Shown here: positions 30,148-38,631 of the stretch, piece by piece
Layout of the letters: each line of letters begins with the position of its first letter
Numbering within the stretch: the first letter of the stretch is position 1
Origin: Aequorivita xiaoshiensis
GTDB taxonomy: Bacteria; Bacteroidota; Bacteroidia; Flavobacteriales; Flavobacteriaceae
NCBI RefSeq assembly: GCF_022008395.1
Contig: NZ_JAIRBB010000002.1
Span: forward strand, 1 to 64,000
Reading direction: 5' to 3'
Length of the DNA: 64,000 bases
Translations under genes and position numbers: made by a program
The notes under the pieces: generated by a model
Told to the model about the DNA's origin: nothing
Databases searched by the model: none
Seen by the model: the letters and a program-made list of their open reading frames with translations, nothing else

Positions 30148-30178
30148 TTGGTATGTGTAAATTTACGAAATATCTTTG
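30148..30178 (+). promoter_or_regulatory. Promoter of the alpha/beta hydrolase gene
   Basis: TTG (30148-30150), 20 bases, TATCTTTG (30171-30178). The promoter sits where a longer TTG-initiated reading frame would begin, so translation must start downstream, at 30208. Confidence 0.65.
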
Positions 30179-30207
30179 GGCTTTACCATTTTCTTCTTAA
30201 AAGACTT

Positions 30208-30867
30208 ATGAGTTATCAAAAAAATCACATTTATTTTGTTCCAGGAATGGCCGCTGGAGCCGAAATCTTCAAGAATCTTACATTTCCGGATAATTATGAA
30301 ACCCACGTATTAGAGTGGCTTATTCCTGAGAAAGAGGAATCGCTAGCAGATTATGCTAAAAGGATGGCTAGTCGTATTAAGGAGCCAGATGCGATTCTTA
30401 TTGGTGTTTCTTTTGGAGGAGTAGTGGTGCAAGAAATGTGCAATTTCTACGCTCCTAAAAAGATAATAATAATATCTAGTGTGAAAACTAGCAAAGAACT
30501 TCCGCGTAGAATGAAATTGGCTAGTCTAACAAAAGCTTATAAATTGATTCCTACAAGTTTAGTGTTAAGTGTGGATGATTTAACAAAACTCTCTGTAGGT
30601 CCAAGATCTAAAAAACGATTAACGCTTTACCAAGAATATCTTCACGTTCGAGATAAGCGATATTTAGATTGGGCATTAGAAAAAATGATTACGTGGGATA
30701 ACACAGAGGCAAAAGAAGGGATTATTCATATTCACGGTGAAAAAGACCCGGTATTTCCTATTAAATATATCAATGGCTCCATTATTATTAAGGGGGGGAC
30801 TCATATTATGATATTAAATAAAGCAAGAAAAATATCAAAAATACTCTACGAGCTTATTGAAGAATAA
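30208..30867 (+). CDS. Alpha/beta hydrolase
   Basis: This is a 219-residue alpha/beta-hydrolase-fold protein. The nucleophile elbow is GVSFGG with Ser68; the acid lies in HGEKDPVFP and the base in KGGTHIMI, which completes a likely Ser-Asp-His triad. No signal peptide is present, so it is cytoplasmic. The ATG at 30208 (MSYQKNHIYFVPG) is chosen because it lies 30 bases after the promoter and begins the first beta-strand. The substrate is unknown. Confidence 0.85.
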   Translation: MSYQKNHIYFVPGMAAGAEIFKNLTFPDNYETHVLEWLIPEKEESLADYAKRMASRIKEPDAILIGVSFGGVVVQEMCNFYAPKKIIIISSVKTSKELPRRMKLASLTKAYKLIPTSLVLSVDDLTKLSVGPRSKKRLTLYQEYLHVRDKRYLDWALEKMITWDNTEAKEGIIHIHGEKDPVFPIKYINGSIIIKGGTHIMILNKARKISKILYELIEE

Positions 30868-30926
30868 TAGATACTTATTTTTCGAAGGTTTCTTATTTCA
30901 GTATCTTTAGCGAAAATTATAACATT

Positions 30927-31847
30927 ATGAAATTGATTAGTAAAATAGGTTTAGGAGTTGTGATTTTAGCAGTAAGTGCTGTTAGCATTAATGCTGTTCA
31001 AGATATCCAAACAGATGAAGTTGTAGAGAGAAAAATAATAAACGATTACAACGTTTATGCATTGCCAATTCCAGAAAAAATGGATTTTGCTGGAGAAGAA
31101 GTTCCTTTACACAATCCTGATATTCGAGAAAGAATAGATAGAGAGTTGCTTGTAAATGCATATTGGCAATCTAATGGTTTGTTGTTGTTTAAAAGAGCAA
31201 ATAAATATTTCCCGTTACTAGAACCTTTATTGGAAAAGTATGGCCTACCTGATGATTTTAAATATTTAGCAGTTGCTGAAAGTGCTTTGGAATATAAGAG
31301 TTCTCCTGCTGGCGCTAGTGGCATTTGGCATTTTATGAAAGGTACAGGTTTGGAATATGGACTTGAAATTAACGATTACGTGGATGAGCGTTACAATTTA
31401 GAAAAGGCTACCATGGTTGCAGCAGAATATCTTAAAAAGTCTAAAAAACGTTTTGGAAGTTGGACTATGGCAGCTGCATCATATAATGCAGGAGTAGGAG
31501 GTATGAATAAGCAGATTAGAAGACAAAAACAAACAGATTATTACGATTTGCTTTTAAATAGTGAAACCAGTAGGTATGTTTTTAGAATTATTGCTATTAA
31601 AGAAATTATGAGTAATCCTAAAAAATACGGCTTTAATTTTAGAGAAAAAGATTTATACCAAACGATCCCTACTTACAAAGTGATGGTTGATACTCCAGTT
31701 GAAGATTGGGCTGAATGGGTAAAACCTTATGGTATCAATTATAAAATTTTGAAAATTCACAATCCCTGGCTTAGAGATACATATTTAAAAAATGCTTCAG
31801 GAAAAGAATATTTTGTTGAAATTCCCGAAAATGGTTATTATCAATAA
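30927..31847 (+). CDS. Lytic transglycosylase (MltD/SLT-like)
   Basis: This 306-residue exported enzyme cleaves peptidoglycan glycan strands with 1,6-anhydroMurNAc formation. A signal peptide (residues 1-23) precedes an SLT domain with the catalytic Glu118 in AVAESALEYKSSPAGASGIW, then MAAASYNAGVGG and the Tyr-containing ETSRYVFRIIAIKEI motif. It has no LysM repeat, unlike many MltD proteins. It may connect with murQ in cell-wall turnover, though the genes are far apart. Confidence 0.92.
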   Translation: MKLISKIGLGVVILAVSAVSINAVQDIQTDEVVERKIINDYNVYALPIPEKMDFAGEEVPLHNPDIRERIDRELLVNAYWQSNGLLLFKRANKYFPLLEPLLEKYGLPDDFKYLAVAESALEYKSSPAGASGIWHFMKGTGLEYGLEINDYVDERYNLEKATMVAAEYLKKSKKRFGSWTMAAASYNAGVGGMNKQIRRQKQTDYYDLLLNSETSRYVFRIIAIKEIMSNPKKYGFNFREKDLYQTIPTYKVMVDTPVEDWAEWVKPYGINYKILKIHNPWLRDTYLKNASGKEYFVEIPENGYYQ

Positions 31848-31867
31848 TATCAATAAGGAGTAAAACT

Positions 31868-31906
31868 AAAAGAAAACCCGTAAAATAACGTTACGGGTTT
31901 TCTTTT
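31868..31906. terminator. Bidirectional terminator that contains a stop codon
   Basis: AAAAGAAAACCCGTAA, loop AATAACG, TTACGGGTTTTCTTTT is a perfect 16-bp stem. The TAA of the convergent thioredoxin-fold gene (31893-31891) is part of the stem, so the hairpin serves both genes. Confidence 0.9.
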
Positions 31907-32598
31907 ACCACTAATTGTTGATTGTCTTCAATATTAAAGTTTTTAAGTAGGGTAATTCCGTTTAAAAAGGAATTTAAATTTAGTTGATAGGAAATCTCAT
32001 ACTTTTCATTGTAAGGGTGGAGAATACCTCTACGAACATCGACTATGCGTTTATTTTTGTCCATAAAAAAAGAAGTAGGGAAGCCTAAACTGTGCTTCAT
32101 AACTTCAATAATATGGTTGTTCGTATTTTCTCTTTCGTCTATATATATGATGTTTATGTTTTTTGAATAGGCTTTTGCAACCTTGCGTACGTTTTCTTTG
32201 GAATCCCAAAATAGAATAACAAAATCAATAGTGTTTTTGTTTTCTTCGGCGATTTCATTCAATGCAGGGATTTCTCCTGAACCAGGTGTGCACCAAGAGG
32301 CATAGGTCATTAAAAACATGGGTTTTTCAAACTTATGAAGTTGAGTTTTCCTTCCCGATAATTTTCTAACCTTAAAGTTGTCTAAATAGCTACCGGTAAC
32401 TACGTGCTTTATGAGGGAGTCAAATAAAAAGTCCGCACGTTTAAAATCCTGATTGTAGTACGCTTTTTCAGAATTCTTCGTGTATTTCTTAATATTCTTT
32501 CCGATTGCTTCAGATAAATACGTGCGTTGCTCAACCTGTGATTGAGCTAAAAAAGAAAATAAAAAGAGGAGATATAGTAGATTTCTACCCATAAGCAT
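31891..32598 (-). CDS. Thioredoxin-fold (TlpA-like) exported protein lacking the second active-site Cys
   Basis: This 235-residue protein has an N-terminal signal peptide (LLYLLFLFSFLAQSQ) and a redoxin/TlpA-type fold from about residue 80. The active-site stretch is ASWCTPGSGEIPALNEIA: Cys103 is present, but the usual second Cys (WCxPC) is Gly106. The cis-Pro loop LGFPTSFFMD is intact. It may act as a monothiol reductase or isomerase, or bind thiols, rather than as a classical disulfide reductase. Residues 22-79 are helical with no known domain. A second start (Met3) is equally likely. Confidence 0.82.
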   Translation of the reverse strand: MLMGRNLLYLLFLFSFLAQSQVEQRTYLSEAIGKNIKKYTKNSEKAYYNQDFKRADFLFDSLIKHVVTGSYLDNFKVRKLSGRKTQLHKFEKPMFLMTYASWCTPGSGEIPALNEIAEENKNTIDFVILFWDSKENVRKVAKAYSKNINIIYIDERENTNNHIIEVMKHSLGFPTSFFMDKNKRIVDVRRGILHPYNEKYEISYQLNLNSFLNGITLLKNFNIEDNQQLVVKENP

Positions 32599-32704
32599 TT
32601 GCTTTGCTTAAAGGTAGTGAAAAAATAAAGTTTTAACAATACAATTGAATTAAGTTCATTTAAATTGTTAAAACTTAAAAAAAAGGTTGTTTGCTTATGT
32701 GAGG

Positions 32705-33274
32705 CTAGAAGCGTCTTCCTCCTCTTCCACGACCACCTCCAAATTGTTGTCTTGGCTGCCCCATTTTTTTCATTTGCTGTTTCATCATTTTAATCTGATC
32801 GTCTAGCATATTGTGTTTATCAAGTCTTTTAGCTTCTTCCATAAGCTTTTCAGCGTCTCTCTTGCGGTTTTTTGTCATCGCTATTCCAGCGAGATTTAGC
32901 TTTGTCATTGCCATGTCGGCGTCCATATTTAAACCTAAAGTTTCAGCTCTTTTAAAGTATTTTTCAGCCTCAACCATATTGGTTTGAGAAATCATCAACC
33001 CATTTAAGTAGTTGTAGTAGCCTTCTTGTTTTGGAACTAAAGCGCTTGAAGGGTTTTTAATTTTATCTAGCCAATTTTTGGCACCCGCAAAATCTTGTTT
33101 ACGCAGTCTGAGAAATGCAAGTAGGATAATTTCATTTTTAAAATATAGAAAAACGAATATTAAAGAGAGGAGAATAAGCATAATTCCATTCCCAATATTT
33201 GTTTCTGTAAATTGCCATACTGCTGCTCCTATAATTAATGCAGCTAAAACTAGTTTTATGTTTTTGTTGAACAT
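32705..33274 (-). CDS. DUF2892/TPR-like membrane protein with RGG tail
   Basis: This 189-residue protein has two N-terminal TM segments (about 6-22 and 28-55), then an alpha-helical tetratricopeptide-like region (about 57-160), and an Arg/Gly-rich tail FGGGRGRGGRRF. The TM part resembles DUF2892-type proteins of flavobacteria. The helical part faces the cytoplasm by the positive-inside rule. The RGG tail could bind RNA or acidic lipids, which is inference. It is one base downstream of the DUF6263 gene and clearly co-transcribed. Confidence 0.75.
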   Translation of the reverse strand: MFNKNIKLVLAALIIGAAVWQFTETNIGNGIMLILLSLIFVFLYFKNEIILLAFLRLRKQDFAGAKNWLDKIKNPSSALVPKQEGYYNYLNGLMISQTNMVEAEKYFKRAETLGLNMDADMAMTKLNLAGIAMTKNRKRDAEKLMEEAKRLDKHNMLDDQIKMMKQQMKKMGQPRQQFGGGRGRGGRRF

Positions 33275-33275
33275 T

Positions 33276-34163
33276 TTATAATGATTTGTAAGTTATCGTA
33301 GATTTTAGCGTTGTCGGTATTTTTATATTATTCATTTCTAGCGCAATAGATACTCCTTCTAGTTGCTGAGTAACGGTCATCGTTTCAATGAATCCAGTAG
33401 CTGTATTTGTAACGGCTTTTGTTTTTTGATTGCCAGATAATTCCATAATTACAGAATCCTCAGTGGTATTTAGTTTAATTATCGCATCAGATTTAAGGTT
33501 GATGTTTGTTTTTGAGTAATTCATCAACTTCCAAGTGTTCTTCGCTGTAAAATCACCAGTGTATGTGTTTTCCCAAGTTTCATTAGTTTTTACAGACTTT
33601 TCAGGGTAAATAAATGTAAACTGTTGCATGCTTTCAACCATATCGTGATTGTTAAACTCCTTTTCAACACTCTTTCTCATCATTGCTTTGGTGAAATCAT
33701 CTATTTCTTCAACATTATTTATCATACCTTCAACAAGGTTTTCAGTTCCAGTAATAGATTCTATTTCACCGGTAGGCAATAATATCATTTGAAATTTTGG
33801 TCCCACTAAGCCCTCAAAAATTTTTGCTTCTACATTGCCTTCCGTTGCAGGAATACTAGTGTCAATATCCGTTAACACACCGTATAGATTAGAGTCTAGT
33901 TTTAATTTAAATTTTTCAAAGTTAACATCCAATACAAATTTGCTACCTAAAACGTTTACAACTTCCATCTTAAAAATTCCGTATAAGGTATTGGTCATAA
34001 GGTGTTCGTTATTGTCAATATTTTGAGTTATATTTTGAATAGCGTTTTGCTCAATCATAAATACATCTCCTTTTTTAAAGTTGTATTGGATTTTTTCTTG
34101 TGCAGCTACACTGTATAAGTTTGCAAAACTTAAAAAAAAGAATAAGTAGTAGATTGATTTCAT
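33276..34163 (-). CDS. DUF6263 family exported protein
   Basis: This 295-residue protein has a signal peptide ending VAA-QE and a beta-rich body. YNFKKGDVFMIEQNAIQNITQ near the mature N-terminus and GTENLVEGMINNVEEIDDFTKAMM in the middle match DUF6263, a Bacteroidota family of unknown function. There is no lipobox, so it is probably soluble in the periplasm or outer-membrane associated. Confidence 0.83.
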   Translation of the reverse strand: MKSIYYLFFFLSFANLYSVAAQEKIQYNFKKGDVFMIEQNAIQNITQNIDNNEHLMTNTLYGIFKMEVVNVLGSKFVLDVNFEKFKLKLDSNLYGVLTDIDTSIPATEGNVEAKIFEGLVGPKFQMILLPTGEIESITGTENLVEGMINNVEEIDDFTKAMMRKSVEKEFNNHDMVESMQQFTFIYPEKSVKTNETWENTYTGDFTAKNTWKLMNYSKTNINLKSDAIIKLNTTEDSVIMELSGNQKTKAVTNTATGFIETMTVTQQLEGVSIALEMNNIKIPTTLKSTITYKSL

Positions 34164-34236
34164 TGATTGAAAGTATGAGAATTTGTAAAGGCCGACAAAG
34201 GTATGAAAAACAAATAAAAATAAATTGATATTTAGA

Positions 34237-34267
34237 TTTGGGAAAATAAAAATTGATTGTATATTTG
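34237..34267 (+). promoter_or_regulatory. rpmH promoter and leader hairpin
   Basis: TTTG (34237-34240), 19 bases, TATATTTG (34260-34267): a perfect Bacteroidota promoter. The transcript leader of about 90 bases contains the inverted repeat CCACTTTA/TAAAGTGG (34306-34323), a candidate regulatory hairpin. Confidence 0.85.
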
Positions 34268-34363
34268 CACCCGCCTAAGCAGATAAAAAGCTATGGTAAA
34301 CACGCCCACTTTAAGTAAAGTGGTATTTAAAAAAAAATATTACAGAAGTTAAAGCATATTAAA

Positions 34364-34525
34364 ATGAGTAAAAGAACATTTCAGCCATCAAAGAGAAAAA
34401 GAAAGAACAAACACGGTTTTAGAGAGCGTATGGCTTCTGTAAACGGAAGAAAAGTATTAGCTGCCCGCAGAGCGAAAGGCAGAAAGAAACTTTCTGTTTC
34501 ATCAGAAGGCCGTCACAAAAAATAA
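34364..34525 (+). CDS. rpmH: 50S ribosomal protein L34
   Basis: This is a 53-residue very basic ribosomal protein. [20 protein letters not shown] at the N-terminus and [18 protein letters not shown] at the C-terminus are the family hallmarks (usual length 44-53). It is not followed by rnpA here, unlike in many bacteria; instead a terminator and carB follow. Confidence 0.97.
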   Translation: MSKRTFQPSKRKRKNKHGFRERMASVNGRKVLAARRAKGRKKLSVSSEGRHKK

Positions 34526-34543
34526 TGTTTATAAGTTATAAAT

Positions 34544-34579
34544 AAAAAGGTGTTGTTTATCTAAGCAACACCTTTTTTT
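34544..34579 (+). terminator. Rho-independent terminator after rpmH
   Basis: GGTGTTG (34549-34555) and CAACACC (34566-34572), flanked by five A and seven T residues, form a classic hairpin plus T-tract. Confidence 0.9.
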
Positions 34580-34630
34580 ATACCCAAGAGCGTCGTAATT
34601 TTGCGACACTAAAAAAAAACCTTTTAAAAA

Positions 34631-37483
34631 ATGCCTAAAAATCCCTCCATTAAATCCGTTTTAATTATTGGTTCCGGGCCTATCGTAATTGGACAAGCTT
34701 GTGAGTTCGATTACTCTGGTTCGCAAGCCTTACGTTCTTTGCGTGAAGATGGTATAGAAACTATTTTAATCAATAGTAACCCAGCCACAATTATGACCGA
34801 CCCTTCAATGGCCGATCATATTTATTTACTACCACTTACAACAAAATCACTTATAAAAATTCTAAAGGAGCATCCTCAAATTGATGCAGTATTGCCAACT
34901 ATGGGTGGGCAAACAGCATTAAACTTGTGTATTGAAGCCGACGAAAAAGGAATTTGGAAAGATTTCAATGTAAAACTTATTGGTGTAGATATAGACGCTA
35001 TAAATATTACTGAAGACAGAGAGCAGTTTAGAGAATTGATGGAGAAGATTGGAGTAGGTATGGCACCACAGGCTACTGCAACCTCTTATTTAGAAGGGAA
35101 GGAGATAGCTCAGGAATTTGGTTTTCCTTTAGTTATTAGAGCTTCATACACTCTTGGTGGGGCTGGAGCGTCAATTGTTCATAAAGAAGAAGATTTTGAC
35201 GAACTATTATCGCAAGGTCTAGAAATATCTCCAATTCACGAGGTAATGATAGACAAAGCTTTAATAGGCTGGAAAGAATACGAATTAGAATTGTTACGTG
35301 ATAATAACGACAACGTTGTAATTATCTGTACAATTGAAAATATGGATCCAATGGGAATCCATACGGGTGACTCTATTACAGTTGCACCTGCAATGACACT
35401 AAACGATCGCACTTTCCAAAAAATGCGTGATATGGCAATTCATATGATGCGTAGTATCGGTGATTTTGCCGGTGGTTGTAATGTGCAGTTTGCAGTTAGC
35501 CCAGATAATGATGAGGAAATTATTGCAATTGAAATCAACCCTCGTGTTTCACGTTCATCTGCCTTAGCTTCTAAAGCAACAGGTTATCCTATTGCTAAAA
35601 TTGCTACAAAACTTGCGATTGGTTACCACTTAGACGAATTAAACAACCAGATTACTAAATCTACTTCAGCTTTATTTGAGCCTACTTTGGATTATGTAAT
35701 TGTGAAAATACCACGTTGGAATTTCGATAAATTCGAAGGTTCTGACCGTACTCTAGGGCTTCAAATGAAATCTGTTGGAGAAGTTATGGGTATTGGCCGA
35801 TCTTTCCAAGAAGCACTTCATAAAGCTACCCAATCTCTTGAGATTAAACGAAACGGAATTGGAGCTGACGGAAAAGGATATACCAATTACGAGCAGATTC
35901 TAGATAAGTTGAAAAATGCTAGCTGGGATCGTGTTTTTGTGATTTATGACGCTATTCAAATTGGAATTCCATTAAGTAGAATTCACGAGATCACTAAAAT
36001 TGATATTTGGTTCCTTCGTCAATATGAAGAGCTATTCCTGCTTGAAAAAGAAATTTCTAGTTACACTTTAGATACACTTCCAAGAGAATTGTTATTGGAA
36101 GCTAAGCAAAAAGGTTATGGGGATCGTCAGATTGCTCATATGTTGAAATGCTTAGAAAGCCAAATCTATACAAAACGTGAGGAGATGAATATTCAACGCG
36201 TTTATAAATTAGTAGATACTTGTGCGGCAGAATTTAAAGCTGAAACTCCTTACTATTACTCAACTTTTGAGAATGATATGCAGCGTGAAGGCGAGAAGCC
36301 TTATGCTGAAAATGACAGTATAGTAACCGACAAAAAGAAAATTATTGTTCTTGGTTCAGGTCCAAATAGAATAGGGCAGGGTATTGAATTTGATTACTGC
36401 TGTGTGCATGGTGTTTTAGCTGCTGCAGAATGTGGATATGAAACAATAATGATTAACTGTAACCCAGAAACTGTATCTACAGATTTCGACGTTGCTGATA
36501 AATTGTATTTCGAACCAGTTTTCTGGGAACATATTTACGATATTATTCGTCATGAAAAACCTGAAGGTGTAATCGTTCAGTTAGGTGGGCAAACTGCACT
36601 GAAACTTGCTGAAAAACTTGACAGATATGGAATCAATATAATTGGAACAACATATCAATCACTTGATTTGGCTGAAGATCGTGGAAGTTTCTCAAAACTT
36701 TTACAAGAAAATGATATTCCTTATCCAAGGTTTGGAGTAGCTGAAACTACAGATCAAGCGCTAAAACTTGCTGATGAACTCGACTTCCCATTGTTAATTC
36801 GTCCTTCTTACGTGTTAGGAGGTCAAGGGATGAAAATTGTAATCAATAAACAAGAATTAGAAGAGCACGTTGTAGATTTACTTCGTACTATTCCAAATAA
36901 TAAATTACTTCTAGATCATTATTTAGATGGTGCAATTGAAGCCGAAGCAGATGCAATCTGTGATGGTGAAAATGTATATATTATAGGGATAATGGAGCAT
37001 ATAGAGCCTTGTGGAGTTCACTCTGGAGATTCTAACGCAACATTGCCTCCGTTTAATATTGGAGAATTTGTGTTACAGCAAATAAAAGATCACACAATTA
37101 AAATTGCGAAATCTTTGAAGACTGTAGGACTTATAAATGTGCAGTTTGCAATAAAAGATGATGTAGTTTATATTATTGAAGCAAACCCACGTGCATCTAG
37201 AACGGTACCATTTATTGCGAAAGCTTACGGCGAACCTTATGTAAACTATGCTACCAAGGTAATGCTAGGCCATAAAAAAGTAACTGATTTTGACTTTAAC
37301 CCAAAACTTGAAGGATTTGCTATTAAGCAACCTGTGTTTAGTTTCAATAAATTCCCGAACGTAAATAAGCAACTAGGGCCTGAAATGAAAAGTACAGGAG
37401 AGAGTATCTTGTTTATTGACAGCTTAAAAGACGATGCTTTTTACGATTTATACGCAAGAAGAAAAATGTATTTAAGTAAATAA
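34631..37483 (+). CDS. carB: Carbamoyl-phosphate synthase large subunit
   Basis: CarB makes carbamoyl phosphate from bicarbonate, ammonia (from CarA) and two ATP, for arginine and pyrimidine synthesis. The 950-residue protein has both ATP-grasp halves: the first opens VLIIGSGPIVIGQACEFDYS and has INPRVSRSSALASKATGYPI; the second opens IIVLGSGPNRIGQGIEFDYC and has EANPRASRTVPFIAKA. It ends at about the position where the C-terminal MGS-like regulatory domain begins in the 1070-residue enzymes, so this allosteric domain is absent. I recall about 950 residues as usual for flavobacteria, so this is probably not a damaged gene. carA is not in the window. Confidence 0.96.
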   Translation: MPKNPSIKSVLIIGSGPIVIGQACEFDYSGSQALRSLREDGIETILINSNPATIMTDPSMADHIYLLPLTTKSLIKILKEHPQIDAVLPTMGGQTALNLCIEADEKGIWKDFNVKLIGVDIDAINITEDREQFRELMEKIGVGMAPQATATSYLEGKEIAQEFGFPLVIRASYTLGGAGASIVHKEEDFDELLSQGLEISPIHEVMIDKALIGWKEYELELLRDNNDNVVIICTIENMDPMGIHTGDSITVAPAMTLNDRTFQKMRDMAIHMMRSIGDFAGGCNVQFAVSPDNDEEIIAIEINPRVSRSSALASKATGYPIAKIATKLAIGYHLDELNNQITKSTSALFEPTLDYVIVKIPRWNFDKFEGSDRTLGLQMKSVGEVMGIGRSFQEALHKATQSLEIKRNGIGADGKGYTNYEQILDKLKNASWDRVFVIYDAIQIGIPLSRIHEITKIDIWFLRQYEELFLLEKEISSYTLDTLPRELLLEAKQKGYGDRQIAHMLKCLESQIYTKREEMNIQRVYKLVDTCAAEFKAETPYYYSTFENDMQREGEKPYAENDSIVTDKKKIIVLGSGPNRIGQGIEFDYCCVHGVLAAAECGYETIMINCNPETVSTDFDVADKLYFEPVFWEHIYDIIRHEKPEGVIVQLGGQTALKLAEKLDRYGINIIGTTYQSLDLAEDRGSFSKLLQENDIPYPRFGVAETTDQALKLADELDFPLLIRPSYVLGGQGMKIVINKQELEEHVVDLLRTIPNNKLLLDHYLDGAIEAEADAICDGENVYIIGIMEHIEPCGVHSGDSNATLPPFNIGEFVLQQIKDHTIKIAKSLKTVGLINVQFAIKDDVVYIIEANPRASRTVPFIAKAYGEPYVNYATKVMLGHKKVTDFDFNPKLEGFAIKQPVFSFNKFPNVNKQLGPEMKSTGESILFIDSLKDDAFYDLYARRKMYLSK

Positions 37484-37568
37484 AACCTATTTACTTTTAT
37501 TAAACATCTATTTTTTATGTTAATTTTTTTGCTTAAATTAGATAGTTAACCCGTCATTTAAAGCTTTT

Positions 37569-38144
37569 ATGAATAAAATTACTTTGTTCTTATGTTTTTT
37601 AATCATGAATGTTCTCACTGCGCAGAATGTTGTGGAAATTCCATGGGGACAAGGGATTAATGAATCTGTAGCAAGTCCTACTATAGAAGTTGGAGATACA
37701 GTGTTATGGACTTGGAAAGATAATTCTCAAAAAAGTGTTAGCAGTATTTACGGAGGAAGTGAAGATTTTGATAGTGGGTTGTTAACCGGTTCAAAAAGTC
37801 GATTTTCACATACCTTCAATAAAACAGGGGTAACCGAATATCAAAGTCACGGCAATTCGACATTACAGGGCAAAATAACGGTAGTAAATAAACTTTCAAC
37901 TGAAGATAAGTTTATTAAAAATCTGAACTTTTATCCAAATCCAGTAAAATCAGATTTGACTATTGCCTCAATTTTTAAAGTAGATAGTTATCAAATTTAC
38001 AATGTTTTAGGATCCTTAATTTCTGAAGGAAAAGGAGGGGGTAATTACGTTCAAGTGGATATGAGGAGACTAAACAGTGGATTTTATTTTCTGAAAATAA
38101 TTTCAGGAAGTATGCAAACAACTTTGAAGATTGCTAAAAAATAG
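37569..38144 (+). CDS. Cupredoxin-like protein with T9SS sorting domain
   Basis: This 191-residue protein has a signal peptide (1-18), a cupredoxin-like domain (about 20-115: EVGDTVLWTWKDN, FDSGLLTGSKSRFSHTFNKT, GKITVVNK) and a C-terminal type A sorting domain (FYPNPVKSD, YNVLGSLISEG, LNSGFYFLKI, TLKIAKK) for export by the type IX system. Aligned to plastocyanin-like proteins, the Cu ligands His, Cys, His, Met appear as Lys, Ser, Asn, Leu (QKSVSS and YQSHGNSTLQG). It should therefore not bind type 1 copper and may be an adhesin or scaffold. It is a single gene. Confidence 0.85.
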   Translation: MNKITLFLCFLIMNVLTAQNVVEIPWGQGINESVASPTIEVGDTVLWTWKDNSQKSVSSIYGGSEDFDSGLLTGSKSRFSHTFNKTGVTEYQSHGNSTLQGKITVVNKLSTEDKFIKNLNFYPNPVKSDLTIASIFKVDSYQIYNVLGSLISEGKGGGNYVQVDMRRLNSGFYFLKIISGSMQTTLKIAKK

Positions 38145-38165
38145 ACAACTAAAGATTAAATAATT

Positions 38166-38209
38166 AAAATTCGCCTCAGTTTAATTTCGGTTAAAATGGG
38201 GCGAATTTT
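38166..38209. terminator. Shared convergent terminator
   Basis: AAAATTCGCC (38166-38175) and GGCGAATTTT (38200-38209) form a 10-bp stem; the loop contains the stop codon of the convergent minus-strand gene. Confidence 0.7.
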
Positions 38210-38549
38210 CTTTTTCTACTTTTGTGATGAAATATTTTGTGTCTCCCCATATAGCGAATGAAGCATAGCGTTCAATATAGGTAACTTTAACATAGCTACC
38301 TTGATATTCTTTAAGCTTTTCAATAACTTCTTTGTCTTTGTCTAAAACCGAAAAAGAAAATATTTGAGCACCGCTAATCCCCTGACTTATCTCACCTTCC
38401 CAGGTTTTTATCGCCACTCCTCGGTTGCTAAATTTTATTAATTCACCCGCACGAGTTCCTTCACTATAAGGTACATAGTACAAAAATGCAAAGTATAGTA
38501 TAAACAATGCTGTTAGACTTCCTAGAATTATGAATAGAATTTTTTTCAT
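38181..38549 (-). CDS. Conserved small protein with N-terminal membrane anchor
   Basis: This 122-residue protein has an N-terminal TM helix (ILFIILGSLTALFILYFAFLY), then a conserved soluble part: VPYSEGTRAGELIKFSNRGV, KTWEGEISQGISGAQIFSFS, YQGSYVKVTYIERYASFAIWGDTKYFIT. I recall the same sequence pattern widely in Flavobacteriia, where it is sometimes labelled 6-phosphogluconate dehydrogenase, which is certainly wrong for a protein of this size. The ATG at 38549 (MKKILF) is preferred over 38564 because it opens the anchor. Function unknown. Confidence 0.8.
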   Translation of the reverse strand: MKKILFIILGSLTALFILYFAFLYYVPYSEGTRAGELIKFSNRGVAIKTWEGEISQGISGAQIFSFSVLDKDKEVIEKLKEYQGSYVKVTYIERYASFAIWGDTKYFITKVEKENSPHFNRN

Positions 38550-38631
38550 TGAATAAATGTACATAAATTATATGTGGACTAAAAGAGGATATTTATCAAA
38601 AAAATATTGTTATTTAACATTTCCGCCTTAT

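Noticed and set aside
30148-30207. TTG start 20 codons upstream in the alpha/beta hydrolase
   Set aside because: That codon is the -33 box of the promoter.
38181-38549. 6-phosphogluconate dehydrogenase
   Set aside because: The protein is only about 120 residues with a TM anchor; no dehydrogenase domain is present, so such a label is a misannotation.
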